A DNA stretch of 64,000 nucleotides from an uncultured Prevotella sp. (GTDB lineage: Bacteria > Bacteroidota > Bacteroidia > Bacteroidales > Bacteroidaceae): positions 1 to 64,000 of the forward strand of contig NZ_CAMJOS010000004.1 in NCBI RefSeq assembly GCF_946407605.1. Direction: 5' to 3'. Under the pieces are notes generated by a model, which was given only the letters and a program-made list of their open reading frames with translations, was not told the DNA's origin and ran no database searches. Shown here piece after piece: positions 17,716 through 25,474 of this stretch. Position 1 is the stretch's first letter. Each line of letters opens with the position of its first letter. Made by a program: the position numbers and the translations under genes.

Positions 17716-18786
17716 ATGTATATACTAGTGATTAACCCAGGTTCTACGTCAACGAAGATGGCAGTCTTCGAAGACGAGAAACCTATGATACTTCGTGGCA
17801 TTACCCATACCAACGAGGAACTGGCGAAGTTTGGCGATGATGTGCTAAACCAGCTAGACTATCGCAAGCAACTGGTGCTTGACGAATTGGAACGCATGAA
17901 TGTTTCCATGCAGTTCGAAGCCGTCATAGGCCGCGGTGGACTAGTAAAGCCCATTGCTGGTGGTGTCTACGAGATTAACCAACAGATGCTCGACGACACC
18001 CTCAACGGTATTGCCATGCATAATCATGCCTGCAACCTGGGCTGTCTTATTGCTCATGACATTGCCCAAGGCATTCCTGGCTGCCGTTCGTTTATCGCCG
18101 ACCCTGGCGTGGTGGATGAACTGAACGACTACGCACGTATCAGCGGCTCGCCCCTGATGAACCGCATCTGCATCTGGCATGCTCTTAACCAAAGGGCCAT
18201 TGCACGTCGTTTTGCCAACGAAATTGGCAAACGCTATGAGGACCTCGACCTGATTATCTGTCACTTAGGTGGCGGCATCTCAGTGGCTGCCCATCAGCAT
18301 GGACGTGCCGTTGATGCCAACAATGCACTCGACGGTGAGGGTCCCTTCTCGCCAGAGCGTGCAGGTAGTCTGCCTGCTGCCGACCTGATTCGATTGAGCT
18401 TTAGCGGAAAATACTCTGAGAAGCAATTGCTGAAACGCTTGGCAGGCAAGGCAGGACTGAACGCCCACCTTGGTACCAGCAATGTGAAAGAGATTGAGCA
18501 GCGCATAGCCAACGGCGACCAGCATGCAGAGATGATTCTCAACGCCATGATTTACCATGTGGCTAAGAATATCGTGGGCTTAGGGGCCGTGTTCTGCGGC
18601 AAGGTCGATGCCATCCTGCTCACTGGTGGTCTGGCACGCTCTGAATATGTCATCAGTCGTCTGCGCCAGCGTATCGAGTTCCTGGCCCCCACCTATTGTT
18701 TCCCAGGTGAAGACGAGATGGAGGCGCTGGCCCTGAATGCTCTCGCCGTAATGCGAGGACAACGCGACGTGAAAGTTTATGAATAA
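17716..18786 (+). CDS. buk: Butyrate kinase
   Basis: A 356-residue ASKHA-fold acyl kinase. NPGSTSTKMAVF at the N-terminus is the phosphate-binding motif, IICHLGGGISVAAHQ (near 178) and ILLTGGLARSE (near 298) complete the family signature, and the length suits Buk (about 355) better than acetate kinase (about 400). It makes ATP and a fatty acid from the acyl phosphate supplied by Ptb. In this phylum the pair may serve isobutyrate/isovalerate or butyrate formation. Followed by a bidirectional terminator. Confidence 0.93.
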   Translation: MYILVINPGSTSTKMAVFEDEKPMILRGITHTNEELAKFGDDVLNQLDYRKQLVLDELERMNVSMQFEAVIGRGGLVKPIAGGVYEINQQMLDDTLNGIAMHNHACNLGCLIAHDIAQGIPGCRSFIADPGVVDELNDYARISGSPLMNRICIWHALNQRAIARRFANEIGKRYEDLDLIICHLGGGISVAAHQHGRAVDANNALDGEGPFSPERAGSLPAADLIRLSFSGKYSEKQLLKRLAGKAGLNAHLGTSNVKEIEQRIANGDQHAEMILNAMIYHVAKNIVGLGAVFCGKVDAILLTGGLARSEYVISRLRQRIEFLAPTYCFPGEDEMEALALNALAVMRGQRDVKVYE

Positions 18787-18791
18787 AAAAG

Positions 18792-18828
18792 AAAGTAGGC
18801 TGACCTCGAAATGAAGTCAGCCTACTTT
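18792..18828. terminator. Bidirectional terminator between buk and gyrB
   Basis: Perfect stem AAAGTAGGCTGAC / GTCAGCCTACTTT with an 11-nt loop. A-rich sequence precedes it and T-rich sequence follows, so it can serve both convergent genes. Confidence 0.85.
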
Positions 18829-18845
18829 TATTATGATAGGTATTA

Positions 18846-20819
18846 TTACGCGTCGATATTAGCGTAGGTAGCGTTCTTCTCGATGAACTCACGGCGTGGC
18901 TCTACATCGTCGCCCATCAGCATAGAGAAGATCTCGTCAGCCTCAGCAGCATTCTCAATAGTTACCTGCTTCAACAGGCGGTTCTCAGGATTCATGGTAG
19001 TCTCCCACAGCTGCTCGGGGTTCATCTCACCAAGACCTTTGTAGCGCTGAGTGTGCAGGGCAGAAGAGTTCTCGTCACCAGCCACATACTTATCGATGAA
19101 GGCCTGACGCTGCTGCTCGGTGTAGCAGTACTCTGAGAACTTCTTGTAAGTGCACTTATAGAGCGGCGGCGTAGCAATATAGAGGTGTCCACCCTGGATA
19201 ACCTGAGGCATGAAACGATAGAAGAGCGTCATAATCAGCGTGTCGATGTGCGAGCCATCGACGTCGGCATCGGTCATGATGATGATCTTGTCGTAACGCA
19301 GCTTATCGATATTGGCCTCGCGGTCGCCTTCGCCTTCAACGCCGAAGCGCACGCCGATACTCTGGATGATATTCATCACAGACTCGGCCTCGAACACGCG
19401 GTGCCACTGTACCTTCTCCACATTCAGGATCTTACCACGCAGAGGCAGGATAGCCTGGAAATGACGGTCGCGTCCCTGCTTGGCAGAACCACCTGCCGAG
19501 TCACCCTCGACGAGGAAGATCTCACAAGTCTTGGGGTCTTTGTTCGAACAGTCGGCCAGCTTACCAGGCAGACCACCACCACTCATGGGGTTCTTGCGCT
19601 GTACGCTCTCACGGGCCTTGCGGGCAGCGATACGGGCTGTGGCAGCCAGCACCACCTTGTCGCAGATGAGCTTAGCCTCCTTAGGATGCTCCTCCAGATA
19701 GTTGGTGAGGGCCTCACCCACGGCCTGCTGCACAGCACCAGCCACCTCACTGTTACCCAGCTTGGTCTTGGTCTGTCCCTCAAACTGAGGCTCAGCAACC
19801 TTGATAGAGATAACGGCAGTAAGACCCTCACGGAAGTCCTCACCAGCAATCTCAATCTTGGCCTTCTCAATCTGCTTCGATATCTGTGGGTCATCATCGG
19901 CATATTTCTTCAGCGTACGGGTCAATGCCATACGGAAACCCTGCAGGTGGGTACCACCCTCGATAGTGTTGATATTGTTGACGTAAGAGTGGATATTCTC
20001 GCTGTAATCGGTGTTGTACATCACAGCCACCTCGATGGGCACGCCCTGCTTCTCTGTCTTCAGATAGATGACGTCGTCGAAGAGGTGGGTACGATGACGG
20101 TCCACGTAGCGCACAAACTCCTTCAGACCTTCCTTTGCGTGGAACACCTCCTGCTTCAGGTTGCCTTCCTCATCGGGACGCATATCCTTCAGCGTGATAG
20201 TGATGCCAGCATTCAGGTAGGCCAATTCACGCATACGCTTTGCGATGATGTCGTACTTATATTCTGTGGTGGTGAAAATGGTACCATCGGGCCAGAACTG
20301 CTGGCGTGTACCACGCAGTTCAGTCTCGCCCACCACCTTTACGGGATAGAGAGGCTTACCCTTTTCGTATTCCTGCTGATAGATCTTACCATCACGATAT
20401 ACCTGCGAAAGCATGTGAGTCGAGAGGGCGTTCACACAGCTGACACCCACACCATGCAGACCACCAGACACCTTATAGGAGCCCTTGTCGAACTTACCAC
20501 CGGCATGGAGCACTGTCATAACGACCTCCAAAGCCGACTTGTGCATCTTCTCGTGCTCATCGACAGGGATACCACGTCCGTTGTCCTGAACAGTGATGGA
20601 GTTATCTTCGTTAATAGTTACTTCAATGTGCGTGCAATAGCCCGCCATAGCCTCATCGATAGAGTTGTCGACAGTCTCGTTGACCAGGTGATGCAAACCC
20701 TTCTCACTGATGTCGCCAATATACATTGCCGGACGCTTGCGCACGGCTTCCAATCCCTCGAGCACCTGAATATTACTCGCGGAATAATTCTGCTCTGTTT
20801 GATTCAGTTCTTCTGCCAT
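18846..20819 (-). CDS. gyrB: DNA gyrase subunit B
   Basis: A 657-residue type II topoisomerase ATPase subunit. In order: GHKL ATPase (RKRPAMYIGD, VDNSIDEAMAG, DNGRGIPV, GGLHGVGVSCVNALS), transducer, TOPRIM (LVEGDSAGGSAKQGRD, MTDADVDGSHI) and the short gyrase tail (RYKGLGEMNPEQLWETTMNP). It pairs with GyrA to supercoil DNA. I chose MAEELNQTEQ at 20819 because the frame further upstream crosses the promoter at 20844-20851. GyrB rather than ParE is indicated by QRYKGLGEMNPEQLW and overall length. Confidence 0.95.
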   Translation of the reverse strand: MAEELNQTEQNYSASNIQVLEGLEAVRKRPAMYIGDISEKGLHHLVNETVDNSIDEAMAGYCTHIEVTINEDNSITVQDNGRGIPVDEHEKMHKSALEVVMTVLHAGGKFDKGSYKVSGGLHGVGVSCVNALSTHMLSQVYRDGKIYQQEYEKGKPLYPVKVVGETELRGTRQQFWPDGTIFTTTEYKYDIIAKRMRELAYLNAGITITLKDMRPDEEGNLKQEVFHAKEGLKEFVRYVDRHRTHLFDDVIYLKTEKQGVPIEVAVMYNTDYSENIHSYVNNINTIEGGTHLQGFRMALTRTLKKYADDDPQISKQIEKAKIEIAGEDFREGLTAVISIKVAEPQFEGQTKTKLGNSEVAGAVQQAVGEALTNYLEEHPKEAKLICDKVVLAATARIAARKARESVQRKNPMSGGGLPGKLADCSNKDPKTCEIFLVEGDSAGGSAKQGRDRHFQAILPLRGKILNVEKVQWHRVFEAESVMNIIQSIGVRFGVEGEGDREANIDKLRYDKIIIMTDADVDGSHIDTLIMTLFYRFMPQVIQGGHLYIATPPLYKCTYKKFSEYCYTEQQRQAFIDKYVAGDENSSALHTQRYKGLGEMNPEQLWETTMNPENRLLKQVTIENAAEADEIFSMLMGDDVEPRREFIEKNATYANIDA

Positions 20820-20843
20820 TTTGTTTAATGTCCTAATTTGGTG

Positions 20844-20851
20844 CAAAGGTA
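20844..20851 (-). promoter_or_regulatory. -7 element of gyrB
   Basis: TACCTTTG on the reverse strand, 25 bp before the gyrB ATG. Confidence 0.65.
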
Positions 20852-20889
20852 CAAATAAAAAGCGAATTAAACGAATTTTTTCATGCCAA

Positions 20890-20930
20890 AAAACAATAAA
20901 AAAACCGCACAAGCTAACTTGCGCGGCATA
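20890..20930 (-). terminator. Terminator of rpsT
   Basis: Reverse-strand hairpin CCGCGCAAG / CTTGTGCGG followed by a T-run (TTTTTTATTG), 25 bp after the rpsT stop. Confidence 0.85.
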
Positions 20931-20950
20931 TTTTTATTTTCAATGGCCTA

Positions 20951-21205
20951 TTAAGCCAGCTTATTCACGTGGAGAGCGAGGCTTGACTTCAGGTTTGCAG
21001 CCTTGTTCTTGTGAATAATATTGGTCTTAGCCAGTTTGTCCAGCATCTTCTGAACTTTGGGATAGAGGGCAGTAGCCTCTTCTTTGTTGGTCATTGCGCG
21101 CAGCTTGCGAACAGCGTTACGCATGGTCTTGGCATAGTACTTGTTGTGCAGTGCCTTTTTCTTGTCCTGGCGAATTCTCTTCACCGATGATTTGTGGTTT
21201 GCCAT
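20951..21205 (-). CDS. rpsT: 30S ribosomal protein S20
   Basis: An 84-residue, strongly basic helical protein with the S20 signature [17 protein letters not shown] and a C-terminal [16 protein letters not shown]. It binds 16S rRNA helices early in 30S assembly. It is the only protein gene downstream of tRNA-Glu on this strand, separated by about 158 nt. It may be transcribed from the tRNA promoter; no separate -7 box was found close to its start. Confidence 0.97.
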   Translation of the reverse strand: MANHKSSVKRIRQDKKKALHNKYYAKTMRNAVRKLRAMTNKEEATALYPKVQKMLDKLAKTNIIHKNKAANLKSSLALHVNKLA

Positions 21206-21363
21206 TTTAATTTTTTAGTTTGAATTGTGATGATAAATTAAAGCTTAGGGGTCTTGCACCTCGAAAGGAAGCCCTGGGCAGACTCTTTTCAGAGCCCTCC
21301 GCCACCGCTGTCCTCTTTATACAAAAGTAGCGCATCGCTGCGCAGATGGCGGATTTAAGTTTG
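21206..21363 (-). promoter_or_regulatory. Structured leader between tRNA-Glu and rpsT (candidate)
   Basis: Reading leftward, this stretch contains GCGCAGCGATGCGC, GGCGGAGGGCTCTGAAAAGAG and CCCAGGGCTTCC, all able to pair locally. S20 is known to autoregulate in other bacteria, so a regulatory leader is plausible, but I could not assign a known fold. Confidence 0.3.
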
Positions 21364-21435
21364 TAGTCCCTAGGAGAGTCGAACTCCTCTTTAGAGAATG
21401 AAAATCTCTCGTCCTAACCGATAGACGAAGGGACC
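21364..21435 (-). tRNA. tRNA-Glu (anticodon UUC)
   Basis: The reverse strand folds as a tRNA: acceptor GGTCCCT/AGGGACT, D-arm with TCTATCGGTTAGGAC, anticodon stem AGAGA/TCTCT enclosing TTTTCAT (anticodon TTC) and T-arm GAGGAGTTCGACTCTCCT. The discriminator is A and CCA is not encoded. A strong promoter lies 20 bp upstream. Confidence 0.95.
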
Positions 21436-21454
21436 CCGATGCTTAAAGCGGGTG

Positions 21455-21486
21455 CAAAAGTACTGCTTTTTCTCCATTCTGCCAAA
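21455..21486 (-). promoter_or_regulatory. Promoter of tRNA-Glu
   Basis: Reverse-strand TTTG (21486-21483), 20 nt, then TACTTTTG (21462-21455). Divergent from the recO promoter. Confidence 0.75.
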
Positions 21487-21505
21487 TTTTCTTAAAGGAA
21501 AATGC

Positions 21506-21534
21506 TTGTTTTTGTATTTTTTTTGCTAATTTCG
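21506..21534 (+). promoter_or_regulatory. Promoter of recO, apparently leaderless
   Basis: TTG (21506-21508), 18 nt, then TAATTTCG (21527-21534, seven of eight matches to TAnnTTTG). The recO GTG follows 6 nt later, at the expected transcription start. Confidence 0.55.
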
Positions 21535-21539
21535 CAGCC

Positions 21540-22265
21540 GTGAAGGTTAAAACGGAAGCCATTGTGCTACATTCACTTAAGTATGGTGAGCAGAAAATCA
21601 TCGTCGATATGTTCACTCGCCAGTATGGACGACTGTCGTTTGCCGTACAGTTGCCACGCTCACCTCATGCCAAGTTGAAGAAGCAGTATTTCCAGCCACT
21701 CACCTTATTAAATATAGAAGCCGACATCCGCCAGCAGGCCAACCTGCAGAAAATCAGCGAGGTCTCGCTCCTCTCGCCCCTACCCTCTCTGCTTTCCGAA
21801 CCATCCAAGCTGGCCATCGGACTGTTTGTCAGCGAGTTCCTACATTACGCCTTGCGCGACGAGCAGCAGAACGAGCCCCTCTTCGACTATGTGCGCAGCA
21901 GCATTGAATGGCTCGATAGCCGCGAGCACGACTATGCCAACTTCCATCTCGTCTTCCTCATGCACCTCAGCCGTTTTCTGGGTTTCTATCCCAATATCGA
22001 GGTCTATTGCGAGGGCGACTTCTTTGACTTGCGCGCTGCCGTCTTCTGCCCCTCGGCACCCGTCCATCGCGACTTCCTCATGCCCCAGGAGGCTGCCCGC
22101 ATCCAACTTTTGATGCGTATGGACTTCGTCTCCATGCACCTCTTCCGCCTAAGCCGGGCCGACCGCAACCGCATCCTCGAGCTCCTCATCCTCTACTACC
22201 GCCTGCACATCCCTCAGTTCCCAGAGCTCCGCTCCTTGTCTGTTCTGCAAGAGCTCTTTCAGTAA
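21540..22265 (+). CDS. recO: DNA repair protein RecO
   Basis: A 241-residue recombination mediator (OB fold at about 1-80, helical domain after) that helps load RecA with RecR. The start KTEAIVLHSLKYGEQKIIVD is the conserved RecO N-terminus, so the GTG at 21540 is well supported. The usual zinc cysteines are not intact: only CEGDFFD and FCPS are seen. The mRNA may begin at the initiation codon itself. Confidence 0.93.
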   Translation: MKVKTEAIVLHSLKYGEQKIIVDMFTRQYGRLSFAVQLPRSPHAKLKKQYFQPLTLLNIEADIRQQANLQKISEVSLLSPLPSLLSEPSKLAIGLFVSEFLHYALRDEQQNEPLFDYVRSSIEWLDSREHDYANFHLVFLMHLSRFLGFYPNIEVYCEGDFFDLRAAVFCPSAPVHRDFLMPQEAARIQLLMRMDFVSMHLFRLSRADRNRILELLILYYRLHIPQFPELRSLSVLQELFQ

Positions 22266-22328
22266 TACATCCCATCACTCTCACAGTAAAACAAGTTGTT
22301 TTACTATTAACATCCCTATCCCTTACAC
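22263..22328. repeat. 22-nt periodic intergenic units B with perfect dyad
   Basis: Three 22-nt windows begin at 22263, 22285 and 22307. The middle one is almost entirely a perfect inverted repeat: arm AGTAAAACAA, one central G, then the complementary arm (22285-22305). The flanking two share CATCCC and end in CTCTCAC or CTTACAC. It follows the recO stop and precedes the sensor-like gene's promoter by about 43 bp, so it could be an operator as well as a repeat. Confidence 0.65.
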
Positions 22329-22370
22329 TCTCAGACCTGATTCTTAAAAAAGCAAAAAATGATTGTTTGT

Positions 22371-22401
22371 TTTGTTACCACAAAAAAAATGCGTACCTTT
22401 G
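22371..22401 (+). promoter_or_regulatory. Consensus promoter of the sensor-kinase-like gene
   Basis: TTTG (22371-22374), exactly 19 nt, TACCTTTG (22394-22401), 25 bp before the ATG. One of the best promoter matches in the window. Confidence 0.85.
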
Positions 22402-22426
22402 TACTCTCAAAAACAGATAAAGCATC

Positions 22427-24400
22427 ATGAAACGAAATCTTTTTCAATTACTGTTTGTTGTAATCCTGATGTTTGTAGGTGGAGGAAAGGCCATTGCCGC
22501 CGACATCGAACAAGAGCTGGCCATGCGTGTTCAAGAGGCACAGGTGAGTGGCAACGACTCGGCTTTCTACAGCGTCCATCAGGCTTTTCTGGACCATATT
22601 GCAAAGAACCAGGATTGGGAGAAGTACTATCGCGTATGGATGAACCGCGTGATCTACGACGTAAACAACAAGCACTTCCATCGTGCCTTTACCGAGTCTC
22701 ACAAAATTACTGAAGACATCCGCGAGCGCCGTCAGGAGCAATACCTATATATAGCTAACATGTGTCTGGGATTCTTCTATAGCGGAAGGAACCTTCCTGA
22801 GATGGGCGAGACTTACTTCCGCCGTGCGTTGCAGGGCATCGACAAGAAGAATGACATAATGGCTGTGTTCAACTGCTATCTCTCGCTGGCTCAGGTGCTT
22901 AGCTTCAACCAGCCCCAAGAGGCGATGGCTTGTCTGGACAGTCTGCCACAGGCTATGCTCGAGAACCCGATGTTCGACAGCGGCGTGTTGGGCTATCGCT
23001 GTATTCTGGCCAGCCGTCTTGACGACCGCGAAGCCTTTAATCAGTATTTTGCCCGCTACGACAGTATCCGCCAGAACAACCCTTCGCAGTTCAATCCAGC
23101 CAATCTTCAGCAGGTAATGGTATGCTATCATCTGTTTAACAAAGACTACAAGCAGGCTCTGGCCTGGTGCGACTCTGTCAATGTGCCGCAGGTAGCTACC
23201 GAGTTGCGCATGGATGTCTACGAGAAGATGGGCGACTGGGAAAAGGCTTACCGCTCCGCCGAGCTGAAAGACAGTCTGAAGCAAGCCGACGAGCGTGAGG
23301 TGCTCGAAGAGCATGTGATGGATATGTCGCACGACATCGACCTGCTACAGGCCGAACAGGACAAGGCCGAACTATGCCACAAGCAGATGATGACGATAGC
23401 CGCGCTGGCCTCGTGCATCATCGTCCTGCTTATATGCATGCTCATCTATCGCTATTTCAAGAACCGCCGACTCAAGGAGCAGTTCCTGCAGCTGCAGGAG
23501 GCTCGCCGCCGCACCGAAGCAGGACAGGCCATCCGCCACGCCTTCGTATCCACCATTCTGGACAAGTTGAAGTCGCCTATCGATGTGCTCTTGAATTATG
23601 CACGCATCTTCAACGACCCCGAATTCAAGCTGAAGCCCGAGGAACGCAGCAAGCGATACGCCGATATCGTGGCCGCTGCCCACAGTATCGAGTCGCTGAT
23701 GGACCCTGTGCTCGACTCTTATATGCGTGGCGACTCGGCCATCACCGATGAGGAGAAACGTATCTGTCAGGATGCGCTCCGCTCGCCGCTGCAGACGTTG
23801 ATAGGTTCTGCCGAGGTCATCATCGAGTCCGACGGACAGCTGCCCCACGACGAATACATGCAGCTGCGTTCTGCCATCTGTCGCGATTCCTATAATGTGG
23901 CCACCTCTACCCGCAAGCTTGTGCTCTACAGCCTCTATGGCGATGAAAAGCCCATCCCCAAGAACGATCATGTAGCGATAAACGAAATCATGCGCTCCAT
24001 TATCAACAGCTACGACCAGCACTTCAGGACCAAGCCCAAGACCATTGAGTTTAGTACCAACGTGCCTGAGGATGCGAAGATAGACACCAACCCCTTGCTG
24101 CAGGAGTTGACAAACAGTCTGCTCGATAATGTCATCAAATATGCCACAGGCGACACCGTGCTGTTAAGTGTCCATGCCGAGGCTGACGACACCTATTCTA
24201 TATCCGTCAGCAACGAGGGACCAACCATTCCTGCCGCCGATGCCGAGCGCATCTTCGTACCGTTCGTACATCTCTCGGCCAACGAACACAGCCTGGGCAT
24301 TGGTCTGCCCTTAGCCCGCAGCCTGGCTCTGTCGATGGGATACTCCCTCACCATTGACACCACTTACACACAAGGCGCACGCTACATCATTAAAACCTAA
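22427..24400 (+). CDS. Membrane sensor histidine-kinase-like protein lacking the phosphoacceptor His
   Basis: 657 residues: signal peptide (1-25), TPR-like helical sensor (30-300), one transmembrane segment (322-342), coiled linker, dimerisation region and HATPase domain (about 515-657). Two H-box-like segments are present, ILDKLKSPI (377-385) and DALRSPL (449-455). In both, the position normally held by His is Asp (D379, D449). The ATPase has an N-box (N563, N568), an altered G1 box NEG (596-598, normally D-x-G) and an intact G2 GIG (624-626). It may be a pseudokinase or ATP-binding scaffold. No response regulator is adjacent. The next gene starts 12 bp later. Confidence 0.82.
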   Translation: MKRNLFQLLFVVILMFVGGGKAIAADIEQELAMRVQEAQVSGNDSAFYSVHQAFLDHIAKNQDWEKYYRVWMNRVIYDVNNKHFHRAFTESHKITEDIRERRQEQYLYIANMCLGFFYSGRNLPEMGETYFRRALQGIDKKNDIMAVFNCYLSLAQVLSFNQPQEAMACLDSLPQAMLENPMFDSGVLGYRCILASRLDDREAFNQYFARYDSIRQNNPSQFNPANLQQVMVCYHLFNKDYKQALAWCDSVNVPQVATELRMDVYEKMGDWEKAYRSAELKDSLKQADEREVLEEHVMDMSHDIDLLQAEQDKAELCHKQMMTIAALASCIIVLLICMLIYRYFKNRRLKEQFLQLQEARRRTEAGQAIRHAFVSTILDKLKSPIDVLLNYARIFNDPEFKLKPEERSKRYADIVAAAHSIESLMDPVLDSYMRGDSAITDEEKRICQDALRSPLQTLIGSAEVIIESDGQLPHDEYMQLRSAICRDSYNVATSTRKLVLYSLYGDEKPIPKNDHVAINEIMRSIINSYDQHFRTKPKTIEFSTNVPEDAKIDTNPLLQELTNSLLDNVIKYATGDTVLLSVHAEADDTYSISVSNEGPTIPAADAERIFVPFVHLSANEHSLGIGLPLARSLALSMGYSLTIDTTYTQGARYIIKT

Positions 24401-24412
24401 AATATAAATATT

Positions 24413-25474
24413 ATGAGTACTGAGGAAAAGAGACAATATGTGAACGATGCAGTAGAACTGCTGAAAGCGCTGATTGCCATACCGCGCATCAGTCGAAACG
24501 AGGCTATAGCCTCCAACCTGATTGAGGAGTGGATGACCAACTGGGGGCTGAACCCCAAACGTGAGGCTAACAACCTGTGGGCTGTGGCTGACAACTACAA
24601 TGAAGCCAAACCCACCCTATTGCTCAACGCCCATATTGACACGGTGAAACCTGTGCAGACCTGGACACGCAATCCGCATCAGCCTTCAATAGAGGATGAC
24701 CGTCTTTACGGCCTGGGTTCTAACGACTGTGGCGGCGGACTGGTCACCCTGATGCAGGTGTATCGCATCCTGAAAGACAGCGATCGTCAGTATAACCTGG
24801 TGTTTGTGGCATCAGCCGAGGAAGAGGTGTCAGGCAAGAACGGCATAGAGCGTGTGTTACCACTTCTGCCGAAAATCGATGTTGCCATCGTGGGCGAGCC
24901 TACTGGCATGCAGCCCGCCATTGCTGAGAAGGGACTGATGGTGATTGACGGCTATGCCAAAGGTGTTAGTGGACATGCTGCAAGAAACGAGGGTGTGAAT
25001 GCCATCTACGAAGCACTTGACGACCTGATGTGGCTTCGCGACTACCGCTTCCGCAAGGAGAGCCCGCTGCTGGGCGCCACGAAGATGACGGTGACGCAGG
25101 TTGAGAGTGGCACACAGCATAACGTGATTCCTGATGTGCTGCACTTCGTCATCGATGTGCGCACCAATGAATTCTATCAGAATGAATATGTGTTTGCCTT
25201 CCTTCAGAAACAAATGAAGCGTTGCGAGCTAAAGGTCCGTTCGTTCCGTCTGCATTCTTCGAGCATTGCCGAAGACCATCCATTGGTGAAACGCTGTACG
25301 GATCTGGGGCTGAAGCCCTTCGGTTCCCCCACTCTGTCAGACCAGGCTCTGATGCCATTCCCGTCGTTCAAACTGGGACCAGGCGAGTCGGCACGCAGTC
25401 ATAGTGCCGATGAGTTTATCTGCATCAGCGAAATAGAACAAGCCCTCGAAACTTATCTGAAGATTATCCCCTGA
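24413..25474 (+). CDS. argE: M20-family acetyl/succinylornithine deacetylase
   Basis: A 353-residue zinc deacetylase. Metal ligands H74 and D76 (NAHIDTV), D105 (GSNDCGG), E136/E137 (SAEEEV), E162 (GEPTG) and a C-terminal His (ARSHSADE) are in place. In Bacteroidetes this subgroup works on N-succinylornithine or N-acetylornithine in arginine synthesis. Other M20 substrates cannot be excluded because no arg genes are nearby. Its 3' end overlaps the convergent EnvC-like gene by 11 bp. Confidence 0.85.
   Translation: MSTEEKRQYVNDAVELLKALIAIPRISRNEAIASNLIEEWMTNWGLNPKREANNLWAVADNYNEAKPTLLLNAHIDTVKPVQTWTRNPHQPSIEDDRLYGLGSNDCGGGLVTLMQVYRILKDSDRQYNLVFVASAEEEVSGKNGIERVLPLLPKIDVAIVGEPTGMQPAIAEKGLMVIDGYAKGVSGHAARNEGVNAIYEALDDLMWLRDYRFRKESPLLGATKMTVTQVESGTQHNVIPDVLHFVIDVRTNEFYQNEYVFAFLQKQMKRCELKVRSFRLHSSSIAEDHPLVKRCTDLGLKPFGSPTLSDQALMPFPSFKLGPGESARSHSADEFICISEIEQALETYLKIIP

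Noticed and set aside
18846..20819. Assigning this gene as parE
   Set aside because: Length, tail sequence and TOPRIM spacing favour gyrB; no parC adjacent.
19185..20828. 547-codon forward open frame across gyrB
   Set aside because: Antisense shadow of gyrB, which has every topoisomerase motif.
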